Shown: positions 1 to 5,377 of the stretch, piece after piece
How the letters are laid out: each line of letters opens with the position of its first letter
How positions within the stretch are numbered: position 1 is the stretch's first letter
Assembly (NCBI GenBank): GCA_036269455.1
Contig: DATARS010000112.1
Location: 1-7,018, forward strand
Direction of reading: 5' to 3'
DNA from: CF-96 sp036269455
GTDB lineage: Bacteria > Chloroflexota > Dormibacteria > Aeolococcales > Aeolococcaceae
DNA: 7,018 nt
Translations under genes and position numbers: made by a program
The notes under the pieces: generated by a model
The model's database searches: none
What the model saw: the letters and a program-made list of their open reading frames with translations, nothing else
Told to the model about the DNA's origin: nothing

Positions 1-330
1 CACCGCTCCATCGACCGCCTGCGCGGGCGAAGCGGACGGGCGCGACTCGACCTCTCGCTCGACCGGGCGCCGGCGGAGTCGGCGCTCTCCGACACCTGGG
101 AGACGGTGGCCGCCGACCTCGAGCGAGGCCAGATCCGGCGCGCCCTGAACGAGCTGCCCGACGACCAGCGCAGGACCATCGAGCTCGCCTACTACGCGGG
201 CTACTCGCAATCGGAGATCAGCACCCTGATGTCGGTGCCGCTCGGCACCGTCAAGGGACGGACCCGGATGGCGCTGCGCAAGCTGCGCAGCTCGCTCGAG
301 CGGCAGGGTCTGGAGTGGAGCCCGACGTGA
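1..330 (+). CDS. ECF RNA polymerase sigma factor, C-terminal part (5' end outside window)
   Basis: A frame open from the first base encodes the last 109 residues of an extracytoplasmic-function sigma factor, which directs RNA polymerase to a stress or envelope regulon. The first residues (HRSIDRLRGR) resemble the end of region 2. After a variable linker comes region 4 (about residues 45-100): ALNELPDDQRRTIELAYYAG, then the helix-turn-helix that reads the -35 element (YSQSEISTLMSVPLGTVKGR), then the basic MALRKLR helix. The arrangement and the RskA-type partner suggest a SigK-like ECF group, but region 2 is missing, so the subgroup is inference. The stop codon overlaps the anti-sigma start, so the two are translationally coupled and probably regulate each other. 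The promoter and true start lie outside the window. Confidence 0.93.
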   Translation, partial: HRSIDRLRGRSGRARLDLSLDRAPAESALSDTWETVAADLERGQIRRALNELPDDQRRTIELAYYAGYSQSEISTLMSVPLGTVKGRTRMALRKLRSSLERQGLEWSPT

Positions 331-1082
331 CCTGCGACGACTGCGACCAGCTGCTCGCGGCGCACGCGGTGGGCGCCCTCGACGCCGACGAGGACCGCCG
401 GCTCCAGCTCCACCTCGCGGGCTGCCCGACCTGCCGGGCGGCCGCGGCGGCCTACCTGCGCACCGCCGACCTGCTGCCGCTCACCCTCGAGCCGGTGCAG
501 CCGCCGCCGGCGCTGCGCAGCCGGCTGCTCGCCCAGGTGCACGCCGAGGCGGCCGGCCAGCATGGGGCGCGGACACCGCGCCTCCCCTGGCGCAGGCGGC
601 TCTGGGAGGCGCTGCCGGCGGCCCGCGGGCTCACCCTCGCGGGCGGCATCGCCTCGATGGCCGCGGTCGCGCTCGCGGTGTGGTCGTTCGCCATCCCCCA
701 CGGGGGCGGGCCGGCGGCGCCGACGGTGCTGGTCAGCCGCGCCTGCGGGCTCACCACCATGCCCTCGGCGTGCGGTGAGCTCACCTACACCGCGTCGGCG
801 CACCAGACCGTCCTCACCATCCAGGGGCTCCCGGCCCTCGCCCAGCCCAGCGACAGGACCGCCGCCGCCTATGCGGTGTGGCTGCTCCACGGCGGCGCCC
901 CGCGGCTCGGCGGCTACCTCACCGAGGCGCCGGACGGGCGCACCTGGACGGCGGTCCTCGAGGGCGACAGCAGCTCCTACGACGCCATCGCCACGACCCG
1001 CGAGCCTCGAGTGGGTGGCCAGGTCCCCACCGGGCCCGAACTGCTTCGCATCGGCCGGCCCGAGGCGCCCGCCCAGTCCTGA
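327..1082 (+). CDS. RskA-like membrane anti-sigma factor with zinc-binding (ZAS) motif
   Basis: A 251-residue single-pass membrane protein expected to hold the upstream sigma factor inactive at the membrane. The cytoplasmic N-terminus has a ZAS motif H-x3-C-x2-C (H29, C33, C36) with further Cys at 3 and 6. A basic stretch (R85-R91) precedes a transmembrane helix at about 101-123. The outer part matches the RskA C-terminal domain, including AVWLLHGG near 183-190 and TREPRVGGQVPTGPELL at 224-240. I chose GTG at 327 because GGAG at 317-320 lies six bases upstream and the start overlaps the sigma-factor stop (GTGA). An in-frame GTG at 315 would add four residues but has a weaker ribosome site. 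In this family, regulated proteolysis normally releases the sigma factor. Two extracytoplasmic cysteines (C140, C149) are notable. Confidence 0.92.
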   Translation: MTCDDCDQLLAAHAVGALDADEDRRLQLHLAGCPTCRAAAAAYLRTADLLPLTLEPVQPPPALRSRLLAQVHAEAAGQHGARTPRLPWRRRLWEALPAARGLTLAGGIASMAAVALAVWSFAIPHGGGPAAPTVLVSRACGLTTMPSACGELTYTASAHQTVLTIQGLPALAQPSDRTAAAYAVWLLHGGAPRLGGYLTEAPDGRTWTAVLEGDSSSYDAIATTREPRVGGQVPTGPELLRIGRPEAPAQS

Positions 1083-1096
1083 CACTCGACCCTTCT

Positions 1097-1114
1097 GTGC
1101 GCGGTCATGCGCAC
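1097..1114. promoter_or_regulatory. 6-bp inverted repeat upstream of the DUF2203 gene (candidate operator)
   Basis: GTGCGC and GCGCAC are perfect inverted arms separated by six bases. They end four bases before the -10 box at 1119-1124, so they occupy the spacer and -35 region. This is a common position for a repressor operator. It could equally be a short hairpin at the 3' end of the sigma/anti-sigma transcript, since it begins 15 bases after that stop codon. There is no T-tract. In a GC-rich genome a 6+6 repeat can arise by chance. Confidence 0.3.
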
Positions 1115-1118
1115 GGCG

Positions 1119-1124
1119 TAGCAT
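1119..1124 (+). promoter_or_regulatory. -10 box of a leaderless promoter for the DUF2203 gene
   Basis: TAGCAT matches the TANNNT -10 pattern and lies six bases before the ATG at 1131, so transcription should start at or within a base or two of the start codon. No Shine-Dalgarno sequence lies before this ATG. No good -35 element is visible. Confidence 0.55.
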
Positions 1125-1130
1125 CTCGGC

Positions 1131-1505
1131 ATGGAGGCACGGCTCTTCTCGCTCGAGGAGGCCAACTCGCTGCTCCCCCGGCTCCGGCCGCTGCTGGAGC
1201 GGGCGCAGCAGGTCAGCGTCGTCCTCGGCGACCGCGACCGCCAGCGCAAGCTGCGCTCGGTGACCGTCGGCAACGGTGGCGGCGAGGCGGCGCGGGAGAT
1301 GATGGCCGAGGGCGACGAGCTCAACCGGGTCGTCGAGGAGATCGCGCGCATGGGGGTCCTGGTCCGCGACCCCTCCACCGGCCTGGTCGACTTCCCCGCG
1401 GAGCGCGACGGCGAGCCGATCTACCTCTGCTGGCGCCTCGGCGAGGACGACATCGCCTTCTGGCACGACCGCGACAGCGGCTTCGCAGGACGGCAGGCTC
1501 TGTAG
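1131..1505 (+). CDS. DUF2203 family protein
   Basis: A 124-residue soluble protein of unknown function. It matches the small DUF2203 family over its whole length: the N-terminal LFSLEEANSLLPRLRPLLE, a charged helical middle, and the strongly conserved end GLVDFPAERDGEPIYLCWRL, followed by GEDDIAFWHDRD and GFAGRQ. The length is normal for the family. The ATG at 1131 fits the family N-terminus and a leaderless -10 box six bases upstream. It follows the anti-sigma gene by 48 bp on the same strand but appears to have its own promoter, so membership of the sigma operon is doubtful. No catalytic motif is recognisable. Confidence 0.9.
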   Translation: MEARLFSLEEANSLLPRLRPLLERAQQVSVVLGDRDRQRKLRSVTVGNGGGEAAREMMAEGDELNRVVEEIARMGVLVRDPSTGLVDFPAERDGEPIYLCWRLGEDDIAFWHDRDSGFAGRQAL

Positions 1506-1515
1506 GACTCGCAGC

Positions 1516-1565
1516 GCTGACGCTCAGCCGATGTCCCGCCTTCGGCGGGTGCGCTGCGCGCACCC
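1516..1565. repeat. Cluster of three small hairpins between convergent genes (possible terminator)
   Basis: Three perfect palindromic stems lie in tandem: GCTGA-cgc-TCAGC (1516-1528), CCCGCC-TTC-GGCGGG (1535-1549) and GGGTGCGC-TGC-GCGCACCC (1547-1565). The last two share GGG at 1547-1549, so they are mutually exclusive. The cluster lies between the DUF2203 stop (1505) and the 3' end of the minus-strand small gene (1595), where a bidirectional transcription end is expected. No T-tract follows on either strand, so a classical intrinsic terminator is not shown. Confidence 0.5.
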
Positions 1566-1594
1566 GAGACTCAGGGCCGGCGGCGAACCAACGA

Positions 1595-1891
1595 TCAGCG
1601 CTGGGAGTCGGAGAAGCGTCGGGCGGGCTCGACCGGGGCGCCCGAGAGCTCGGTGATGTCGGCGGGCGGGGTGTCGCCGTCGGCGTCCTGGTCGAGGCGG
1701 CCGGTGAGGCCGTTGAAGATGGAGAGCGCGGTGGGGATGAGCGGCGCACCCGCGGCCACCGGCAGCCCGTCGCGCGTGCGGCCCAGGGGACCGGGGAGGC
1801 GCAGCGCTGCGGCCACGTCCTCGATCACCTGGCCGGGCCGGGTGGGCGCGGGTTCCCTGCTGTCGGAGGCGGTGGATGCTTGCTGGTTCAT
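1595..1891 (-). CDS. Uncharacterised 98-aa protein with an EF-hand-like loop, downstream of lysA
   Basis: I do not recognise a family. The frame has the same strong G/C third-position bias as its neighbours, which supports real coding. The protein is hydrophilic at both ends, has no signal peptide, and carries a more hydrophobic middle (about 43-66, LPVAAGAPLIPTALSIFNGL). At residues 67-78 the sequence DQDADGDTPPAD matches the EF-hand calcium-loop spacing at positions 1, 3, 5, 6 and 12. However, it has Thr instead of a hydrophobic residue at position 8 and prolines at 9 and 10. The gene starts 27 bp after the lysA stop on the same strand, with no -10 box of its own, so it is probably co-transcribed with lysA. 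The ATG at 1891 has only a weak purine-rich stretch upstream. A role in lysine synthesis cannot be inferred. Confidence 0.6.
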   Translation of the reverse strand: MNQQASTASDSREPAPTRPGQVIEDVAAALRLPGPLGRTRDGLPVAAGAPLIPTALSIFNGLTGRLDQDADGDTPPADITELSGAPVEPARRFSDSQR

Positions 1892-1918
1892 ACGGTGAGC
1901 GCCCGCCTGCCACGCGAC

Positions 1919-3229
1919 TCAGAGGTGGGTGCCCGTCGCCTCGGTCACCTCACAGCGCAACAGGTCGTCGACCGTCTCCCGCCGCCGCACCAATCGTGCG
2001 ATGCCGTCGTGAACAAAGATGACCGCGGGTCTAAGGCCGGCATTGTAGTTCGATGCCATGGACAACGTGTAAGCACCCGCCGCGGGTACGGCGAGGATGT
2101 CACCGGGTCGCAGCGCGGGCATCGGACAGTCGCGCACCAGGATGTCGGTGGACTCGCAGTACCTTCCGGCGATGCTCACCGTCTCCACCGCGAGGGCGTC
2201 GGGATCGCGCGCCAGCATGGGCTGATAGTGCGCCCCGTACAACTCCGGACGGATGTTGTCGGCCATTCCACCATCGATGCTGACGTACGTGCGTACCCCC
2301 GGGATCGCCTTGCGCGCGCCCACCGTGTAGAGCGCGACGCCCGCGGGGCCGACGACGCTCCGGCCGGGCTCGACGTGCAGCGCCGGGAGTGGGAGCCGGC
2401 GACCTCCGAAACCGCGCCCCACGGATTCTGTCAGAACTGACATAAACGTCTCGATCGGCGGGGGCCGTTCGGCGGCGGTGTGGGCGATGCCGAGCCCGCC
2501 GCCGGCGCTCAGGGTGTGGACGGTGAATCCGAGCGCGGCGCGGGCCTCGACGGCGAACTCGGCGACCGCGTCGACCGCGGCGGCGTGACTGCGCAGCTCG
2601 AGGATCTGCGAACCGATGTGCATGTGCAGTCCGCGCACGTCGAGCGCTGCCACGTCGAGGGCGCGGCGGAGCGCCGTCATCGCCTGCCCGCTGGCGATGT
2701 CGAAGCCGAACTTGCTGTCGACCTGGCCGGTGGCGATGTGGTCGTGGGTGTCGGGGCGCACCCCGGGCGAGACCCGCAGCAGGGCCCCCACCCGGCGGCC
2801 GCCGCGAAGGGTGGCGAGCACCTCGAGCTCGTGCTCGGAGTCGACGACGAGATGGCCGATCCCCGCCTCGAGGGCAGCGTCGAGCTCGGCCTCCGACTTG
2901 TTGTTCCCCGGGAAGGCGACGCGGGCCGCGGGCAGCCCGCCCCGGAGCACGATGTCCAGCTCGCCGCCGCTGACGACGTCGGCGCCGCAGTCCTCCTCGA
3001 CGAGGATGCGCACCATGGCGGGGGAGATGTAGGCCTTGGCGCTGTAGAGGACGTCACCGCCCGGCGCCCAGCCGCGGACCGCCCGCCGGTAGGCGCGCAG
3101 GCGGCCGCGGATGGTGGCCTCGTCGAAGACATACAGCGGGGTGCCGTAGCGCTCGGCGAGGTCGACGAGGTCGCAGCCCCCGACGCTGAGGTTGCCGGCG
3201 GCCGACCGCCCGGCGGTGTCGGGAAGCAT
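1919..3229 (-). CDS. lysA: Diaminopimelate decarboxylase
   Basis: A PLP-dependent enzyme that decarboxylates meso-diaminopimelate to L-lysine, the last step of bacterial lysine synthesis. It acts in the cytoplasm, probably as a dimer. The 436 residues have the normal length and full fold-type III layout. The alanine-racemase-like barrel carries the PLP lysine (YSAKAY, K65), GADVVSGGEL (82-91), SKFGFD (172-177), HMHIGSQ (202-208), the phosphate-binding glycines SAGGGLG (241-247) and EPGR (287-290). The C-terminal beta domain carries the active-site motif CESTD (358-362; usually CESGD) and GAYTLSMASNYN (385-396). I prefer ATG at 3229 because TAGAGT ends seven bases upstream, fitting leaderless initiation as in neighbouring genes. 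An in-frame GTG at 3238 would add three residues and lies inside that box. The small EF-hand-like gene follows in the same direction. Confidence 0.96.
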   Translation of the reverse strand: MLPDTAGRSAAGNLSVGGCDLVDLAERYGTPLYVFDEATIRGRLRAYRRAVRGWAPGGDVLYSAKAYISPAMVRILVEEDCGADVVSGGELDIVLRGGLPAARVAFPGNNKSEAELDAALEAGIGHLVVDSEHELEVLATLRGGRRVGALLRVSPGVRPDTHDHIATGQVDSKFGFDIASGQAMTALRRALDVAALDVRGLHMHIGSQILELRSHAAAVDAVAEFAVEARAALGFTVHTLSAGGGLGIAHTAAERPPPIETFMSVLTESVGRGFGGRRLPLPALHVEPGRSVVGPAGVALYTVGARKAIPGVRTYVSIDGGMADNIRPELYGAHYQPMLARDPDALAVETVSIAGRYCESTDILVRDCPMPALRPGDILAVPAAGAYTLSMASNYNAGLRPAVIFVHDGIARLVRRRETVDDLLRCEVTEATGTHL

Positions 3230-3236
3230 GGCCGCC

Positions 3237-3242
3237 ACTCTA
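3237..3242 (-). promoter_or_regulatory. -10 box of the lysA promoter (leaderless)
   Basis: Read on the minus strand, TAGAGT fits TANNNT and is followed by seven bases and then the ATG at 3229. This decides the start codon, because the alternative GTG at 3238 would lie within the box. A weak CTGACA (3264-3269) resembles a -35 element, but its 21-base spacer is longer than usual. Confidence 0.5.
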
Positions 3243-3300
3243 ACTCGGGGGGCTGCGCTCCCCTGTCAGCCTTAGGCTCCTGTGGGTGCAGATCTCCGGG

Positions 3301-3306
3301 TACACT
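3301..3306 (+). promoter_or_regulatory. Candidate -10 box for a short plus-strand transcript
   Basis: TACACT fits the -10 pattern and lies about 230 bases before a strong intrinsic terminator in the same orientation. No start codon follows within ten bases, so this transcript would have a leader, unlike its neighbours. There is no clear -35 element. The main support is that the terminator at 3526-3563 needs a plus-strand transcript and no other plus-strand gene lies between lysA and that terminator. Confidence 0.4.
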
Positions 3307-3378
3307 CAGGGGGCGTCTCCGGCCACGGTGCGCCCCACCTCGTGACCGACGCAGTGGAAGCGGCCGCGGCACTCCAAG

Positions 3379-3387
3379 AAAAGGAGG
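3379..3387 (+). promoter_or_regulatory. Perfect Shine-Dalgarno sequence
   Basis: AAAAGGAGG is the only full-strength ribosome site noticed in the window and sits in a relatively A-rich patch. It is followed by ATG codons at 3391 (three bases away, too close) and 3397 (nine bases away, well placed), which favours the second as the start. Confidence 0.55.
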
Positions 3388-3390
3388 ACC

Positions 3391-3450
3391 ATGCCCATGC
3401 CCGATTCGAGTACACCCTCCGTCCCGACCAGCGCCATGGTGAGCAGCTGA
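3391..3450 (+). CDS. Very short ORF (19 or 17 codons) behind a strong ribosome site
   Basis: This tiny frame would encode MPMPDSSTPSVPTSAMVSS, rich in Ser, Pro and Thr and without a membrane segment. The second ATG (3397) is better spaced from AAGGAGG than the first. It sits inside the proposed plus-strand transcript, between the -10 box at 3301 and the terminator at 3526-3563. No regulated gene follows on the same strand, because the next gene is convergent. A leader peptide for attenuation is therefore unlikely, and a small protein or dual-function small RNA fits better. The ORF is too short for codon bias to prove coding. The call rests on the ribosome site and the flanking transcription signals. 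Confidence 0.35.
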   Translation: MPMPDSSTPSVPTSAMVSS

Positions 3451-3525
3451 CCGCCGGGAGTTCTTCAGAACCAGGAGGCGCAGACCGCAACTTCGTCAGG
3501 CGGCGGTCGTTCACTATCGCGCCAT
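3451..3525 (+). ncRNA. Structured 3' part of the putative short transcript
   Basis: Between the short ORF and the terminator, the plus strand can form a hairpin at about 3451-3479 (CGCC/GGCG outer stem, GTTC-TTCA-GAAC inner stem, with GGA sequences in the internal loop). A second can form at 3483-3508 (GACCGC/GCGGTC). I could not match the region to tmRNA, RNase P RNA, SRP RNA, 6S RNA, or the common TPP, SAM, FMN, cobalamin or c-di-GMP riboswitch cores. It is only a candidate small RNA segment. Confidence 0.3.
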
Positions 3526-3563
3526 ACAGGGCGCCGGGCTCGGCCCGGCGTCCTGTTCTTTTT
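3526..3563 (+). terminator. Strong intrinsic (rho-independent) terminator
   Basis: A 14-bp stem (ACAGGGCGCCGGGC at 3526-3539 paired with 3543-3556, one G-T wobble) closes a TCG loop and is followed directly by TCTTTTT. The T-tract exists only on the plus strand, so it ends plus-strand transcription coming from the lysA side. It lies against the stop codon of the convergent gene at 3563. Confidence 0.85.
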
Positions 3564-4195
3564 CAGCCGAAGTGGGCGGTGATCTCCTGGGCCTCGCGCG
3601 TCGCCACCGGCGGCGCCGGGACGATCTCGTCGCGTTCGATCCAGCCGGTGACACCGCGGTCGGTGCGCACGTGGACGAAGGCGCCCTCGTGGCCGAACGA
3701 AAACAGCGGCGTGGCGGTGTGCACCGCCTCGCTGCGCGTGGCGTCACGGCGGGGCTCGGTGAAGAGCAGGTACGGGGTGCCGGCCCAGGAGGCCACCAGG
3801 GTCACCGGCCCGTCGGGGAAGTGGCGGTCGCGGTAGATGGTGCGGCGATCCCGGTTGCCCCGGCTCAGCAGCTGCACCAGCTGCAGACCGCGCGGCACCG
3901 CGCCGCGGCCGGCGCTCGCCTCGACGCTCACCTCGGTCCCGGCGCTGACCTCCCGTGCGGTGCAGGTCACCCAGCGCGGCCGGCGCACCCGCTTCGACCA
4001 CTGGCCGAACAGGCCGAGCCGCTCGACCTCGAGCGCCCGGGCGCTGTCCGGCCCGGTCACCTCGTATCGGAACGGCGGGGTGCCGACCATCTGCTCGAAC
4101 ACCGAGAAGACCTCGCGCGGAGGCGCCGCGGCGATGAACTGCCAGCCGTGGCGTCGGCGCGCCAGATGACCCGGGTCGTCGGTCGAGGTGGCCAT
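3563..4195 (-). CDS. Protein with probable SRPBCC-like N-domain and SH3-like C-domain
   Basis: A 210-residue protein with no signal peptide or membrane helix. Residues about 17-125 resemble an SRPBCC/polyketide-cyclase-like (START superfamily) fold: GWQFIAAAPPREVFSVFEQM opens like such domains, with an early beta strand and then a helix, followed by alternating strand-like segments. Residues about 135-195 resemble a bacterial SH3-like domain, especially GAFVHVRTDRGVTGWIERDE (171-190). The ligand is unknown, and both domain calls rest on pattern resemblance rather than a full motif. Codon bias is normal. The ATG at 4195 is supported by a TACAAT -10 box seven bases upstream. It is divergent from the femAB-like gene with 56 bp between them, and its 3' end abuts a terminator pointing the other way. 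Confidence 0.75.
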   Translation of the reverse strand: MATSTDDPGHLARRRHGWQFIAAAPPREVFSVFEQMVGTPPFRYEVTGPDSARALEVERLGLFGQWSKRVRRPRWVTCTAREVSAGTEVSVEASAGRGAVPRGLQLVQLLSRGNRDRRTIYRDRHFPDGPVTLVASWAGTPYLLFTEPRRDATRSEAVHTATPLFSFGHEGAFVHVRTDRGVTGWIERDEIVPAPPVATREAQEITAHFG

Positions 4196-4202
4196 GGCTC
4201 GG

Positions 4203-4208
4203 ATTGTA
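4203..4208 (-). promoter_or_regulatory. -10 box of the SRPBCC/SH3-like gene (leaderless)
   Basis: TACAAT on the minus strand, a near-consensus -10 element, is followed by seven bases and the ATG at 4195. No ribosome site is present. It shares the 56-bp divergent spacer with the promoter at 4240-4245. Confidence 0.65.
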
Positions 4209-4239
4209 CGGATTGCCCGGAGCCCGGCCGCGCGCGCCG

Positions 4240-4245
4240 TTTAAT
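4240..4245 (+). promoter_or_regulatory. -10 box of the FemAB-like gene (leaderless)
   Basis: TTTAAT, an AT-rich island in a strongly GC-rich stretch, is followed by six bases and the ATG at 4252. This fixes the start at 4252 rather than an upstream in-frame codon at 4204, which would place the promoter inside the gene and overlap the opposite promoter. TTGCCC at 4213-4218 is a possible but poorly spaced -35 element. Confidence 0.6.
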
Positions 4246-4251
4246 GGCGCG

Positions 4252-5331
4252 ATGCCGCATCTGAGCACCGCCGGGGTCTCGGCTCCGGGAGTTCGCGCCG
4301 CCATCGAGGACGACCGGAGGCGCTGGGACGCATTCGTCCTCGGGGCCGCGGGCGGAAACCTGCTCCAGACCTGGGGCTGGGGGGAGCTGAAGCGCGAGTA
4401 CGGCTGGGAGGCCGACCGGCTCGTCGACGCCGGCGAGGACGGCGCCATCCGCGGGGCGCTCCAGCTGCTGAGCCGGCCCGGGCTGGGGGGCGCGGTCGGC
4501 TTCGCCTACGCCCCGCGCGGACCCGCCGTGCCCGAGGGCGAGGGCGGCGTGGCCACGGCGGTGGCGCTGATCCGCGCCGCGCAGCGGCTGGCGCGGCGAC
4601 GGCGGGCGCTGGTGCTCAAGCTCGACCCGGAGTGGCGGCTCGACGATCCCGGCGCCGCGGCGATCATCGGCGCCACCGGGCTGCGCGACAGCGCCTATGA
4701 CGTGCAGCACCGGCTGACCTATGTGGTCGACCTCGCCGGCGGCGCCGCGGCGGTGCTCGAACGGGTGAAGGCGAGCACCCGGCGGCACATCCGCCGCGCC
4801 CAGGCCGGTGGGGTGAGCGTCGAGGTGCGCCGCGACCCGGACGCCGCGGCGGCGTTCCATCCCCTGCTCGAGGCCACGGTCCGGCGCAACGGCTTCGTCG
4901 CCCGCGATGCCGGCTATCACCGCGCGCTGCTGCGCCGTCTGGCGGAGAGCTGCCCGGTCGCGACCCTGCTCGCCCGGGTCGACGGCGTGGCGGTGTCGGG
5001 GATGGTCGCGGTCGCGGCGGGGACACGCCTGATCTACCTCTTCGGCGGCAGCACCCTCGAGCGCGCCGAGCTCCAGCCGACCTACCTGCTCCACTGGCGG
5101 GCGATCGAGTGGGGCCTCGCCGAGGGCTGCGGCGTCTACGACATGTGGGGCGTTCCCAACCACGAGGATCCTGCCGCACCGGGCGCGGGCTACTTCGAGT
5201 TCAAGCGCCGCTGGAACGGCGAGGTGGTCCGCCACCACCGCTGCCAGGACGCGCCGCTGTGGCCCCGGCTGGGCCCCCTTCCCCGCCTGGCGGAGCGGCT
5301 GGCGCTGCGCGGGCGCCCCCTGCTGACCTGA
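4252..5331 (+). CDS. FemAB/FemX-family peptidoglycan aminoacyltransferase
   Basis: A 359-residue cytoplasmic enzyme of the FemABX family, which uses aminoacyl-tRNA to add amino acids to the stem peptide of lipid-linked peptidoglycan precursors. The fold is two GNAT-like domains. Family signatures are LLQTWGWGELKREYGW (37-52) near the start, YAPRGP (about 84-89) in the first domain, a basic helix VKASTRRHIRRAQAGGV (near 176-192) at the domain junction, and the C-terminal DMWGVPNHED (297-306) with GYFEFKRRWNGEVV (313-326). The length is normal for FemX-type members. The amino acid added and the tRNA used cannot be read from the sequence. Some family members act on other substrates. The CPBP protease gene follows 46 bp downstream on the same strand and may be co-transcribed. 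Confidence 0.92.
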   Translation: MPHLSTAGVSAPGVRAAIEDDRRRWDAFVLGAAGGNLLQTWGWGELKREYGWEADRLVDAGEDGAIRGALQLLSRPGLGGAVGFAYAPRGPAVPEGEGGVATAVALIRAAQRLARRRRALVLKLDPEWRLDDPGAAAIIGATGLRDSAYDVQHRLTYVVDLAGGAAAVLERVKASTRRHIRRAQAGGVSVEVRRDPDAAAAFHPLLEATVRRNGFVARDAGYHRALLRRLAESCPVATLLARVDGVAVSGMVAVAAGTRLIYLFGGSTLERAELQPTYLLHWRAIEWGLAEGCGVYDMWGVPNHEDPAAPGAGYFEFKRRWNGEVVRHHRCQDAPLWPRLGPLPRLAERLALRGRPLLT

Positions 5332-5361
5332 GCCGGCGGCTGACCGCCTGCCCGCAGCGGC

Positions 5362-5367
5362 TATCGT
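5362..5367 (+). promoter_or_regulatory. Weak candidate -10 box for the CPBP protease gene
   Basis: TATCGT lies ten bases before the GTG at 5378, slightly farther than at the other genes, which would give a leader of only a few bases. There is no Shine-Dalgarno sequence. Readthrough from the femAB-like gene is an alternative source of transcript. Confidence 0.3.
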
Positions 5368-5377
5368 CCGCCGCGAC

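Noticed and set aside
201..1466. Long minus-strand open frame (421 codons) opposite the anti-sigma and DUF2203 genes
   Set aside because: It overlaps two genes with clear family motifs on the other strand. Its translation is a low-complexity Arg/Gly/Ala/Glu shadow typical of antisense frames in GC-rich DNA.
878..2440. 520-codon plus-strand open frame
   Set aside because: It crosses several real genes, including the antisense of lysA, and shows no motif. Long open frames are expected by chance at this GC content.
2992..3300. Lysine riboswitch or other leader upstream of lysA
   Set aside because: The -10 box is seven bases from the lysA start, leaving no room for a leader RNA.
3392..3500. tRNA-like fragment (GATTCGAGT resembles a T-loop)
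   Set aside because: No acceptor, D or anticodon stems can be drawn around it.
3282..3836. 184-codon plus-strand open frame through the lysA spacer
   Set aside because: It runs through the strong terminator and into the antisense of the convergent gene, so it cannot be a normal gene. The short ORF in another frame has the ribosome site.
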